Shown here: one piece after another, positions 1 through 10,559 of the stretch
How the letters are laid out: each line of letters starts with the position of its first letter
How positions within the stretch are numbered: position 1 is the first letter of the stretch
Source of the DNA: Gnetum montanum
Taxonomy: Eukaryota > Streptophyta > Gnetopsida > Gnetales > Gnetaceae
Assembly (NCBI GenBank): GCA_015680685.1
Contig: MNCI01025116.1
Coordinates: 221,903 to 285,902 of the forward strand
Reading direction: 5' to 3'
Length of the DNA: 64,000 nucleotides
Notes under the pieces: generated by a model
What the model was told of the DNA's origin: nothing
Databases searched by the model: none
What the model saw: the letters and a program-made list of their open reading frames with translations, nothing else
Made by a program: the position numbers and the translations under genes

Positions 1-870
1 TGATGCCTAGTCCCTATATAATATCAAGAATAAATGATAAAAGCTTAAAAATTTCCTAAAAACACTCATCAAAGAAATTGAAAGTTACCATCAACTCTTG
101 TAGTTGGAATCCATTAGATAATGAAGTATAATGTTGGAGATCTTTAATGATAAGTATCAAACATACTTTAGAGTGTGTAACTTGAGGAAGTAGATCCATG
201 GAAGGAAATAAGGTAATCATAAATCCGTTAATATAGTTCAAGAAAAATGTTGTTCCCTACTTCATACATGTCTAGGCCATGGATTTTCTTAAAGGAAATA
301 GCTATGTCATATCATATATGAACTTAGAAATTAAAAAAATGAAATACTTGTGATTTGTGCCTAATGAAAAGTATCTAAAATGAGAGTCCATTATATCCAA
401 AGGTTAATTGATCAAGTAACAAAAGAAAAAGGTGATTTGAAAAAAAGAAATAGTGTAGAGTAGTACAATAGGAACTCTCTATCCATAGAAAGAAGGTTTA
501 TCTTTATGAGCTAGATGAGGGAGCATCATTGAAGGAATGTATGTAAAGAAAAATCTTGTCCATATAGAAATTAGTTACTAAAAGTTTACTAAGCTTTCAT
601 AAAATGTGAGACTTAGAATATAAGAAATTTTAAAAATCGCTAAAGATTATAGAGGAGAAAGTAGAACAAGAAAGAATCAAGGATAAGAAGAAAAGGAAAA
701 AAAATATGTAGGAAGAAACTTTTATTAGCGAAAAGGAAGAGTAGCTATAGTTAAAGAGGTTGTAGATTCTAAATCAAAAGATGATGCTTGTGACATCTAC
801 AAATATGATCATCCTAAGGATTATTACCCTATAATGTCACATTTTCAAGAGTTAAGGATTTATGCCTTGA
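1..870 (+). pseudogene. Athila-like gag fragment (element H)
   Basis: This is the middle and C-terminal part of a Ty3/Gypsy gag protein, cut by the left window edge. Read across several frameshifts, positions 40-330 match the capsid-like core of the better preserved gag in element D (61,370-61,620), including an IKE-S tract, an MLE-FNDKYQ tract and an LLH-CLGHG tract. Positions 640-860 match the basic region and the variant zinc knuckle (C, then YDHPKD) seen before the protease in elements A and D. Many in-frame stops show it is dead. Gag forms the virus-like particle in the cytoplasm and packages element RNA. The family is clear from the internal alignment to D; exact ends are not. Confidence 0.6.
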
Positions 871-1554
871 ATCTGAAGTTTGTCAAAAGAGAGATATCTA
901 GGAGGTTGGCATTATCAAGGAAAATACTAGAAACTCTATCAATAGTAGTAGTACCATCTTACTAGGATTCCATCTTAACCTCAAGAGTACTACTAGTATT
1001 GGTAAGGCTCACAGTCATGGGGATGTAATTACTAAACAATAGTACCCTTATAGGTAATTTAATTCCTGTGACTATTATGTCCAGCACACGATATTCCTAA
1101 GTGGTTCCACCACACATGTTTTTATTCATCATTATTACCCTTCAAAGTACCATAGATCAACCACTTCATGAGCTAGAACTTTCTCTAATACTTCTCATCT
1201 TTAATAACATCCTCAAGCTCATGCTTAAAATCACTTACTACTTGGTCCATTAATGAAAGATGAAATTCCTTCATAGCCATAACAATGGGATTCCATGAGA
1301 GCTATGAACATTCAAATGGATAACAAATCAATTAGTTTCAAGTACAAACCTTGGAAATGCAAATTTTCTAGGATATCTAGTCCATTCAAACCTTTGTAGG
1401 AACCTATGACTATGGATCTAACACCAACAATCTTTTAGATATCATCCAAGCTATCTTTAAATCAAAGTTCCTTACTTCTACATACTATCATGTTAATCCT
1501 TGTAGTTATAGATTAGATGAAAGTAGGAAATATTCCTAGAAATAAAATTAATTA

Positions 1555-1960
1555 AAAATTTTATTTAATTTATTTGCAAATCATAAGAAACAAATTATGT
1601 AAGGCTATGTCAAACTTAGGTTCTAGTGTTAACTTGATTTTAGAAGAGATGTAAAAAGCCCAAAACCTACCTTCTTCCATGAAATGCAACATTAGACTAG
1701 AGCTTCTAAGATAGTCTATCATATTTTATTTGGAATAAATGGATGATATTATGACCAACATTAGTGGTTTTTCATACCATACTATTTTCCTAGTATTCTA
1801 TTTGGACAACTAGAATGGAGAGTTCTCCATTATTATGGAAATGGCTTGGCTTAGCACAATTGATGCCAAGTTACAAATAAAAATCTTTCCTTAAAGATTT
1901 TGAAGAAAAATGAACATGAAATGATGAAGAAGAAGATATTTTCATGCATTGTGTATAATG
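1555..1960 (+). pseudogene. Athila-like aspartic protease fragment (element H)
   Basis: Decayed retropepsin domain. At 1,599-1,650 a reading gives CKA, then NLGSSVNLI, the counterpart of the LDLG-x-GVNLIS active-site motif in element D; the catalytic aspartate is now asparagine (GAT to AAT). At about 1,838-1,870 the conserved IMGRAWL motif near the domain end reads IMEMAWL. This enzyme would cleave the gag-pol polyprotein inside the particle. Stops and the lost aspartate make it inactive. It follows the gag fragment in the normal gag-protease-RT order. Confidence 0.55.
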
Positions 1961-2139
1961 ACACATGGATCAATTGCATTTAGAAGATATAAGTAATCCA
2001 ACACAGAACTATTACAAAATGGAGGTCATGTGCCAGATCAAAAAGTATACAAATGAGTCTATACATAGTAACTAAAAAGTAGGATGACATTTGATGGTTA
2101 ATTTCAAATGAATGATATAATTCCACAATTTGTATGGAA

Positions 2140-3120
2140 CAACATGAAGCCCTTACAAGTAGATATATTAATACATTAGATGAAATTAAACAACTTAGCC
2201 ATCAAATATTTGATTGGTAAAACTAATGAGAAGTAGACATGGACTGGGAAGAGTTGGAGAATCCAAGAGACATATGAAATAAAGCTTATTAGATTAAAAA
2301 TATTACCAAAATATATTAAATATGCATTCTTGAAAAATGGTAAGATGGTCATTGTGAGTACCCAGATCATAAAAGAATGAAAGTGAAAGTTGCTAATAGT
2401 GATGAAAAAATGGCCAATAGTCTTTATTTGGTTATATGATAAGATAATAGGTATTGATTTATGCATATGTTAGCATTGAATATATGCAAATCCCATCATT
2501 ACGTTCAAGATACAACCATAGTAAATATTTGAATTCCAAATTAAAGAAAGTGATCAAGAAGAAGATGGAAAAGTTCCTTAAGGCCAAGTTCATCTACCTT
2601 CCTAGAGATACTGATTGGGTAAACCCATTCATTATTATGTCCAAGAGAGATGGATAATGAAAGATTGACATTTATTTTATATTGCTAAACATGATAACCT
2701 TCAAGGACCATTTTCTATTTTCATTTATGGGCTAGGTGTTTAACACGATTGTAAGATATAGGTATCATAGCTTCCTAGATGGCTACAATGTCTATAATAA
2801 AATCTAGATAGCCCTAGAAGATTAGGCCAAAATCACATTCATGAGTTCTTGAGGATTTATATATATGAGAAGATGTCCTTTAGCATCTATAATGCACTTG
2901 TAATCTTCTAACATTTTTTTCTTGGCATCTTTCAATGGTAGATTAGTAATGGTATAGAAGTCTTCATGGATGAATTCTCCACCTATGGCTTTGACTTTGA
3001 GCCACCACATGACTCTTTGGAGTAGATACTAAAACAAATGTATAGAAACTAACCTAAATCTTAAATATTTATAAAAGCTATCTAATGGTCTAGGAGTGTA
3101 TTATTGTTGGGCACTATAAG
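2140..3120 (+). pseudogene. Athila-like reverse transcriptase, 5' part (element H)
   Basis: Linker plus the front half of a Ty3/Gypsy RT. Positions 2,510-2,657 hold an intact stretch with LNSKLKKVIKKKMEKF and WVNPFIIMSK, matching RT of elements B and D. Positions 2,680-2,830 hold LLNM-TFKDHF and FLDGYNVYNKI, the second catalytic block with its aspartate kept. Frame shifts follow; the FMDD block region near 2,950 is scrambled, and similarity ends near 3,120 after an ETNLNLK tract. RNase H and integrase are missing. The break at 3,120 abuts a possible SINE, so a truncation or insertion is likely. Confidence 0.6.
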
Positions 3121-3235
3121 GTGGAATGTTAACCTAGTAGTATGCCTCTTGGTGTAGCAATCCTAGGTCACATGTTCAATTCTACTAGGTAACAGCAAGT
3201 TATAAATTTAAAAAAATTTCGTAAAAGAAATTATA
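3121..3235 (+). repeat. possible tRNA-derived SINE or tRNA-like remnant
   Basis: The segment 3,135-3,200 holds GGTCACATGTTCAATTCTAC, which resembles a decayed pol III box B (GGTTCGANTCC), preceded at a plausible distance by TAGTAGTATGCCTC, which may be a box A remnant. An A/T-rich tail follows at 3,205-3,245. It lies exactly where the RT of element H stops. No target duplication was found. It could equally be chance similarity. Confidence 0.25.
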
Positions 3236-3560
3236 AATTTTTTTTGATAGATCTAAGGAGTCTTAGTTGATGTAAATAAAAATAAAAATTCAGTTTTAGA
3301 TATGTGACACCTATATTTCACATCAATATATATTATGAATGTAATTGTATGTACCTTAGCCATGTTAGTAATTTGAACATAGTAATATATAATGTATCTT
3401 GGATGTACTTGAAGTGATTAAAAAATAAGCTATTTTAAATATATTATTGTAATTATGAACAAAATTACTTATTTCATTTTCTTGACAGTACATAATTCTA
3501 AGAGCTAAGGCAATATACACTTAGGAGAGGTATATGTATCATGGTAAAAAATGGGAAAAA

Positions 3561-3765
3561 GGATAAATGCATAGTAACTTTGGTAAAGATAGTAAATGAA
3601 TAGTAACATTAGTAAAATATGGTAAATGAATACTAACCTCACTAGAATATGGTAAATGAATAGTAACTTCAGCAAAAGATGGTAAATAAATAATAACCTC
3701 ATTAAAATATGGTAAATGAATAGTAACTTTGGTAAAAAAATATTAGATAAATAGTAATCTTAGTA
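3561..3765. repeat. 30-bp minisatellite, about 7 copies
   Basis: The unit GGTAAATGAATAGTAACATT plus ten more bases repeats every 30 bp with mismatches, in phase through seven units. Because 30 is a multiple of three, translation of either strand gives a ten-residue repeating pattern, which should not be taken for a protein. Confidence 0.9.
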
Positions 3766-4822
3766 AAGTATATAGTAATTAGGGTAAAGTAAATATAAAT
3801 AGTGAAATATATGGTAGGTGGGGTAGAGAAGATACTAGAAAAAGAATATTCTCCTAGAATCTTCTAATGGAGGTAACATCTTCCAATTTTTTAAATATCC
3901 ATAGTAAATAAAGAACTCTCAAGAACTCAAAAGATTTCTTCCATATTGGCATATAAATGCCCTCCTACCACTAATCCTTGGATACATTAAGCAAGAGGAG
4001 AAAGGCTAACTACAAAGGGGAAAAGAGCATAAGGCCTAGAAGTGTAAGAAAAGTGAAGAAGAATTTCTTCAAGAAGATTCCCAAGATTCAAGTAAGTCTA
4101 TCTCCTACCCTTGCTCTAATGTAACTAATGTCTTATTTGTTTGTGTGTGTGTGTGTAGTGAATGCATGTGTATGTATACATGTTTATGTATAATATAAGA
4201 TTTTTTTACTTGTAATGTCATGATACTTATCTATTGTAAGAAGATATTACTACTTTGCTTATTATTTAATTTAAAGACATAGAAGCTTTATTTAGGTGTG
4301 ATATTTTTATTATATAATTATCATGTGGTAAAACCATTACTATTTGAAATTTGTTTCATAATACCTAATGAAGATTTTTAGAAATGATAAATTATACACT
4401 AATAATTCCAATAATCTCTTGATGTGTGTATGTGTGTGATGTTGATCTTATTATTTATTGCTACAATTTAAGAACTACATGGCCCTAATTCATTATAAAC
4501 TCTACAAAGGTGCATAGGTAGCCAAGGTCATGAACTTTGTTATGGGCACCCTTCCTATTCTTTGGAAGAGGATTTTGGAAATAGTTTGATTAAATTAATT
4601 AATATATCACTTCTTTGAGAACACTATAGATTGGAAAGTCTAGTTAGTTTTTGTTTTAATAATTATTGATTTGATGCACACTCTATAAATATGGATTTTC
4701 TTGAAGTAGTATTCTTATGCTATTAAGTATTTCTTATAGTGGTAGAAATCTCATCATATGATTCATCTAACATTATCATCTTAGATAGTATTGATGGAGA
4801 TAGGATCATACACGGCATGCAA

Positions 4823-4872
4823 AGTTGTGGCTAATAGAACTTTCATGAGTTGTGGCTAATAGAACTTTCATG
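4823..4872. repeat. perfect 25-bp tandem duplication
   Basis: The unit begins AGTTGTGGCTAATAGAACTT and ends TCATG; it occurs at 4,823-4,847 and again at 4,848-4,872 without a mismatch. In DNA this decayed, perfect identity suggests a recent duplication. Confidence 0.9.
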
Positions 4873-5277
4873 ATTATGATGATTCTTGTCATTGGCCTCT
4901 ATGATTGTATAAAAGGAAATGGCGTCCCACATGGTACATAGAGTTATGACCATTGGGCTCTATGGTTGCATCAATGAAGTGGGCTTTCAAGAAGGCACAA
5001 AGAGTGTATACCAACAGAGTTAATATGTTATATAAGGTTTCAACTACTAATGATATTACTTATAATGATTTTGCTAATAAAAAAGTATATATGTTTTAGG
5101 TTGGTGTAGAATGCACAAATGGATTTTTGTTTGTATTGTGATTGTCTAATAGTCATATTGGTGATTCTCGTTTATTTGTAATTATGATTTTGTATTAGAC
5201 TTATTATCTTCTCTTAAGAATCCCTAAAAATGTGCATTAAAATTATATAGAGATGTGTGTACATGTAAAGATTTTCT

Positions 5278-5450
5278 TGCATACTAATTTCCAAATTTAG
5301 AATAATATTATGTATAGTTTCTAAAACTCAATATTAGTGTTATATGAGAGATAAACATAAATATTAAGTTAAAATTTGGAAATTAGTATGCATCATAATT
5401 TCATATAACACTAATATTAGAAACTATACTCAATATTAGTGTTATATGAG
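5278..5450. repeat. interleaved inverted repeats (A-B-A'-B')
   Basis: Arm A at 5,278-5,298 and its perfect 21-bp complement A' at 5,372-5,392 enclose a 73-bp spacer. Arm B at about 5,316-5,350 has an inverted partner B' at about 5,400-5,427, and a further direct partial copy of B follows at 5,428-5,450. The arms interleave rather than nest. No transposase or target duplication is visible. Confidence 0.8.
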
Positions 5451-5639
5451 GCCAATGTTAAATGAATCATAAATAAGATTGCTAGAATTCTAAGTTGGTA
5501 GTAGGATGATCTCTTCAACCTACTCCTTATGCAATGAAGTTAGATAATTATCTAGGCTAACCTTGCCATGGAAAAAATTGTCGTATTCCTAGCATTAGAA
5601 TAGGTGCTAGAGATTTCTACCAATCATACAACTTTATTA

Positions 5640-6640
5640 ATAATGTTAAAGGAGAAGGAAGAAGCAACGACAACAATTATGACATATAAGGGAAAGGAGA
5701 TAGCTAGGAAGATGATGACATATTAAATGAGAGAATCATTGAGCATTATTGCAATACTAGTACCAAACTTTGTTGTGATGGTACTTATCCAAATATCTAT
5801 AGGAACTAGTTCAAGTGGAATAAGTGAAGCACATCATGAAAAGTGCTAGACAAACTAGTGGGCATCAAGCTAATGATTTTGAATTAGTTTGTCATTTCTG
5901 AATATATAATTGAAACCTATTATATTTTAATTAAGAGAATGGAATAACTTCTAATCACAAAAATACAACTTTAGGAGATAATAACACTGAATTAACTAGT
6001 AGGTGAAGTTTCTTAGCTAAGAGCCTACTATCTAATCCAATCCTCCATCAAAAAAATCTAATAAGAGATAATAATTTTGAATAAATCAAGACCAAAAATA
6101 AAATATTGAGAAGGAAAGTATGTGGATCACATAGAATGCATCCTTAATGAAGTAATGTTACATGGAGTAAATAAGGACCTTGCCTAGTTATGAAGAGAAA
6201 ATAAAGACTTGCTCAAAGGAAAATGAAGGCTAATTAAGGTAGAAATAAAAGGAATAATTGAAGGAATATTAAGGTAGAAAAGAAGAATAAATGGGGGAAT
6301 AACTTAAGTATCAACTAGAGTAGATAGAAAGATAAACCTAGACATGTAGAGATTGGTAGTTGAGAAGTGAAATCTCTGAATGAATAAGGTGTGAGTAATC
6401 AAAAATTAAGATTGTCACTTGGCAGAATGAGTTCTTAGAGTATAAGAAACTTAGGAATCATTACAAGAACTACATGGACATGTAGAAGGAGATAAACAAG
6501 AAAGATACATGATTGACCAAAATAAAAATGGTTGAATCCCTCTAGTAGCTCCAAGGCCATCTTTGAAAAACTTAATGTCTACAATAAAGCTAAAATTTAC
6601 ATGAAGATGTTGCAAATTGAAGAGACATATCTTTTGTAAA
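5640..6640 (+). pseudogene. coiled-coil ORF family, fragment copy
   Basis: Decayed coding DNA, rich in Lys, Glu, Asn and Ile, with many stops. Positions 6,370-6,640 align with 20,480-20,780 in copy J: both carry a KN/RN-E-x-LEYK tract, a YxMDM/NKIK tract, an EIN-KEKK-like tract and, at the end, KLQIEE or MLQIEE. The product is not recognised. The shared pattern at two sites means this is a repeated element gene and not a unique host gene. Only the C-terminal part is preserved here, with no visible termini. Confidence 0.4.
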
Positions 6641-6859
6641 CATCAAAATACTACTTTATTTCTTTTCATTGAAAAAAGTATTTTTCTTTTAGTTTTAGTA
6701 ACTTTATTTTAACATATTAATTTTTTATTTGTTGTATAAGAAAAAATTATGATCTATAAAAATTATCAAGAATGTTTTAGTGATATAAATAAATGACATA
6801 ATTTTATTATTATACTTTGATAGGTTTAAAATATCACATAAGAGATTTTTACAAGCAAC

Positions 6860-9080
6860 AACTTATGATTTTTATGGTTAGAAAAGGTCTCTAAACAAAT
6901 AAGAAACATCACATTCAAAATTAGAACAAATGAACAATTACAACCTTAACTTAAAGACACATTTGGTATATTATTAGAAATTTAAAATAAATTATAAAAA
7001 GTGAAAAAATTTTGTGATGATGAATTAAATGAAATTTAGACTTGCATTATAAAAGAAAGAAAATTTGATTAGGAATGACAAGATAAAAATACATGGTTAG
7101 TGCATGTTGAGAATAATGGGGTAGATGTTATAAAATGATCAATTTGCATGAAGTAATACATAAAATGAAAGCTAGACATAGGAAATGGTTTTAAAATATT
7201 GTTATGTTATACATATTCAATAATACAAAAAGTGCTTTAAAAATATGGAAAGGTAAACAAAATAAATCTATAAAACTTATTAGTAAATATGTTTTGGATT
7301 ATGCTGATGCTAACAAAGAAATGATAATTACTATAATGAAAGTTGTATATTTTTCATGCCAAGAAAATTTATCTTTGACAAATTGTGAGTTTCTTTTTGG
7401 TTATTAATAGATATAAAAACTCCAAACATCTTTAGGTATTCCTATTATTATTTTTATATAAACAAAAAATCTGCCAACCAATGTTTTGCTATCATCTCAA
7501 TTTTCAGAAGATATTAAAATTGCACAAATACAAAACAATCCCAACTTTTCTATTATGATAGAGTAAAGTAGTAATAGAAGGCTAGGAACAACATTTGATT
7601 ATGTATATTACATACATACCAAAAAAGTGATAAATGATTTTCTAAATCATATTTTTAAAGCTCAATAAAATTATAAAATGAAAAAGAAGAGATAATATAT
7701 AATGTTATATTAAAAGTGTTAAAAGAATGTTAGTGTTTCTTGAATAAATATATATTAGTTTCCACTTATAGAGCCTATTCTATGATAGGATGAAATATGA
7801 TTTTGTTGCATATTTAAGAAAGTAATGTGAAAATATTATTTTTATTCATTATAGTACATGTGGCAAATGCATCAAGAAAAATTATAAAACTTGTGTATGT
7901 TGAAAAAATAGCCAATGAAATATATACATAAATTTAGAATTCTTCTGAAAGAAGTAATGAGTGACATGATTTATTAATAATGATGTAGCTTGATATACTA
8001 GATATATTACAAAATCATATATCTAGATGGGTATTTAGATGAGAAATCATATAATACTTATCAAGGTCATGCCAAAATTATTATCATTATTTAAGCAAGA
8101 AAAAATCATAATTTATATAATTCTATGGAGATATATTTCTTTCAATTTCATGCACACATGCTAGTTCATGTTGTATATGAATTCAACAAGTTAAATAAAG
8201 CTTTTCAATAAGAATGCATTAATCTTACTACTATTAGTAAATATTTAAAGACTACAACTAGTGCATTGAAGAAATGTTTCTTACAAAAGTGTAAATATGT
8301 AGGAAATACAATATATTTATTAAAGTTTTTAGAAAATATTTTATATTATTTTATCAAGATTAAATAAAATGAAGAAGTTATTGAATAACCTAGTCTAATA
8401 TATGATTGCATTCCAACTAATAATGTTGATTTTACAAAGAAAAACATCAAAAATTAAATTTTATGTACACTTAGAAGTTATCATGAAACATACAAAATAC
8501 TATGTGTTAAATATTATTAGTTTCTTAAATGATTAATTTCTAGAAATTTGAATTTTTAATGTAGGAAAAATATTTAGTGTATGTTACTATCATTTAAGAA
8601 AACATGATTGGTTTTAAAAATAAGGAAATGCTTAGAAAATCACTCTACCATTTTCCAAATGAAAAGTAATGATGCAAGATTTATTTATATAGAATGTTGT
8701 ATAAGAGAGTGTGTTATATTTGTTGGTTACATGAATTCTTCTTGCAATGATTATTCTATGAGAGATGTTAGGAGAATTTTTTGAAATAAAAAAATTGGGA
8801 GTTAAATTCTCTAGATGTGAAAAGTTATGGTAATGTATATTGTTAAAATCTGCTAGTATAGTAGAGTGTGAGACAGGATTTTCAAAGAAAAAACCTATTA
8901 AAGATATCAAAAGAACACTTTTTAGCATTGATACTCTTGATTCTTTAATACATGTATTATTAAATGGTCCTAAAATTTTTCTTGTTGATTCATATAAAGT
9001 TTTTTCATTTTCGAAGAATACTAAAGAGAGAAGAATTCTTGATATTGGAGCATCATTTAATAGAATTTTGATTTCATAGA
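6860..9080 (+). pseudogene. hAT-superfamily transposase fossil
   Basis: A decayed DDE transposase that would cut and paste a hAT DNA transposon in the nucleus. Positions 7,207-7,407 read an intact 60-residue tract with ISKYVLDYADANKEMI and VYFSCQENLSLTNCE, typical of the N-terminal half of the ZNF862/C17orf113-like hAT group. Around 7,850-7,970 a VANASRKIIKLVYVEKIA tract matches the CVAHRLAL region. Around 8,020 IPRWVF resembles the VRWLS block, and 8,170-8,300 continues the catalytic fold. Positions 8,840-9,079 hold the C-terminal dimerisation region: VECETGFSKKK, IKDIKRTLF and LDSLIHVLLNGP. Several frameshifts separate the blocks. No terminal inverted repeats or 8-bp duplication were found. 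Confidence 0.7.
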
Positions 9081-9343
9081 ATATATTTTATATAGGTAAT
9101 TTTTTTCACATAATGATTTTTTAATATTAAGAAATGGATATTGCATTATTATTTTACCTAATAATACTAACTTAATTTAATTTTAAATATGACAAGAATA
9201 GTATATGGATAAATTATTTACATGCAAATGTAGCTATTTAGCTTATACATAAAGTATTTTATAAATAATCTATTTAATCATAATTTATTTTTAACTTTCT
9301 TAAAATAGTAGCTTAGCCATGTAAATAATTTTAGGGAGGAGCA

Positions 9344-10412
9344 TGATCCAAGTATTGAAAAATGCCATATCTAAAACTAGATTTCATAATCATCTCAAAG
9401 TCATATTTAACAATATACTAGAATTCTTTGAAAAATTTTAAGTTATAGTCATCAAGCATAGGAACTTATTTATGGATCACTTCAAAGGGACTAAAAGAAT
9501 CTTATCACGAGAGAGATGGGACTTTGCTGAAGTTTGAATAAGTTGGCTACATTGACGCATGCTTGTTGATCCACTCTCATCAATGCATCCTTGTAGATGT
9601 ATCCTTGGATACGTTGACCCATACGTGTTGACACTTATCTTCACTAAGCCTATATAAATATGTGCACCACTCACATTTAAGGAAACTTTGGTCATTCTCC
9701 TAGCAAAGCTCTTGTAGTTTTCTTCCATAGAACTTAGTGAAATTTTCCTGTAATGGCCCATAATGTAGATTGAGTTAATTGTACAAAGTTTTACTTAAGT
9801 GTAAGATGTACCTAGAAATTGTTTCATATTGGAAATAAAATCAAGATTTTTTCTCTCCATTGCAACAATTAGACTAGCATTTAATTTACTTATAATTATT
9901 TTACTTTAAATGTAGTTTACTTTCCTATATTTAAGAATATAATATTTTATTCCATAGTAATGTGAGTACAACTACTTTAAGCATAATATACTAATGCTTT
10001 GTAATCACATTAGTGAATACTTGGTACATCTAATAGTGAACACTTGGTAATCCAACAACATTAGTATAATTTGGGATGTGTACACACGATGAGAATAGAT
10101 ATTATACATTTATAATAGTTTATTCATTAATTAGTTAAAGTTTAATATTTCAAATACTTATTCTCCTAATACTTTTAAAGATAAAAAAATTAATTAGATT
10201 ATAAATACAAATATCTTACATGTTAATCACACTTAACCATATAGATGAAATAAATACAAGTGATCATTGAAAAGATAACAACTAGTAACCTTATGTTTTA
10301 CTATCTTGGACAAAAGCCACTTAGGTGGAACAGGTCTATGGAATTTGATTAGATCATGTGTACATGGTTATGATTTTTATGGTCAACTATAGGGAATATC
10401 TACTACCCATTA
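9344..10412 (+). repeat. probable 5' LTR of element I
   Basis: The right end is supported by the primer-binding site that follows and by similarity to the R-U5 part of elements A, B and D: an ACTTGGTAATCCAA tract near 10,040, then TTTGGGATGTGTA near 10,070 and a degraded end ACCCATTA (others end CTCATCA). A TATA box, CTATATAAATATG, lies at about 9,649-9,661. The left end is uncertain; TGATCC at 9,344 is the best candidate and is preceded by a purine-rich GGGAGGAG. Length would be about 1,070 bp against 820-940 for the relatives, so the start may lie further right. Confidence 0.5.
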
Positions 10413-10413
10413 T

Positions 10414-10432
10414 TGGCCTTGTTGCTAGGGAT
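10414..10432 (+). other. primer-binding site, tRNA-Asp type (element I)
   Basis: TGGCCTTGTTGCTAGGGAT matches the complement of a plant tRNA-Asp 3' end (TGGCGCCGTTGCCGGGGAT) with a few changes, mostly transitions. tRNA-Asp is the known primer of Athila and Calypso elements. It lies one base after the LTR end. Confidence 0.6.
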
Positions 10433-10559
10433 GTGTCTTTTAGCTATGTGCACTAAGTGTTTTATAGAGTTAAATCATACAAGATCATTGTAAGAGTATA
10501 ACATACCATTCTTAGAAATAATAAGAATAATATTTTATTTAAGGTACACTACAAAAAAT

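Larger units (their letters stand above)
3240..5270. other. AT-rich intergenic DNA with small repeats
   Basis: I see no gene here. A TATA-like ATATAAAT lies near 3,951 and is followed by an untranslated-looking tract ending in a donor-like GTAAGT near 4,092, so part may be an unrecognised LTR or promoter, but no partner repeat was found. It contains the minisatellite at 3,561-3,765, a short TG run near 4,139-4,158 and a perfect 25-bp duplication at 4,823-4,872. Confidence 0.4.

Noticed and set aside
3505-3702. Minus-strand open frame with Leu/Ile/Tyr repeats
   Set aside because: It is the 30-bp minisatellite read in frame, not a membrane protein.
9320-9344. Purine-rich tract before the LTR of I as proof of tandem elements sharing an LTR
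   Set aside because: A purine run before this LTR plus a PBS after it would fit a tandem array, but the LTR start is uncertain and no element body precedes it; the hAT fossil lies there.
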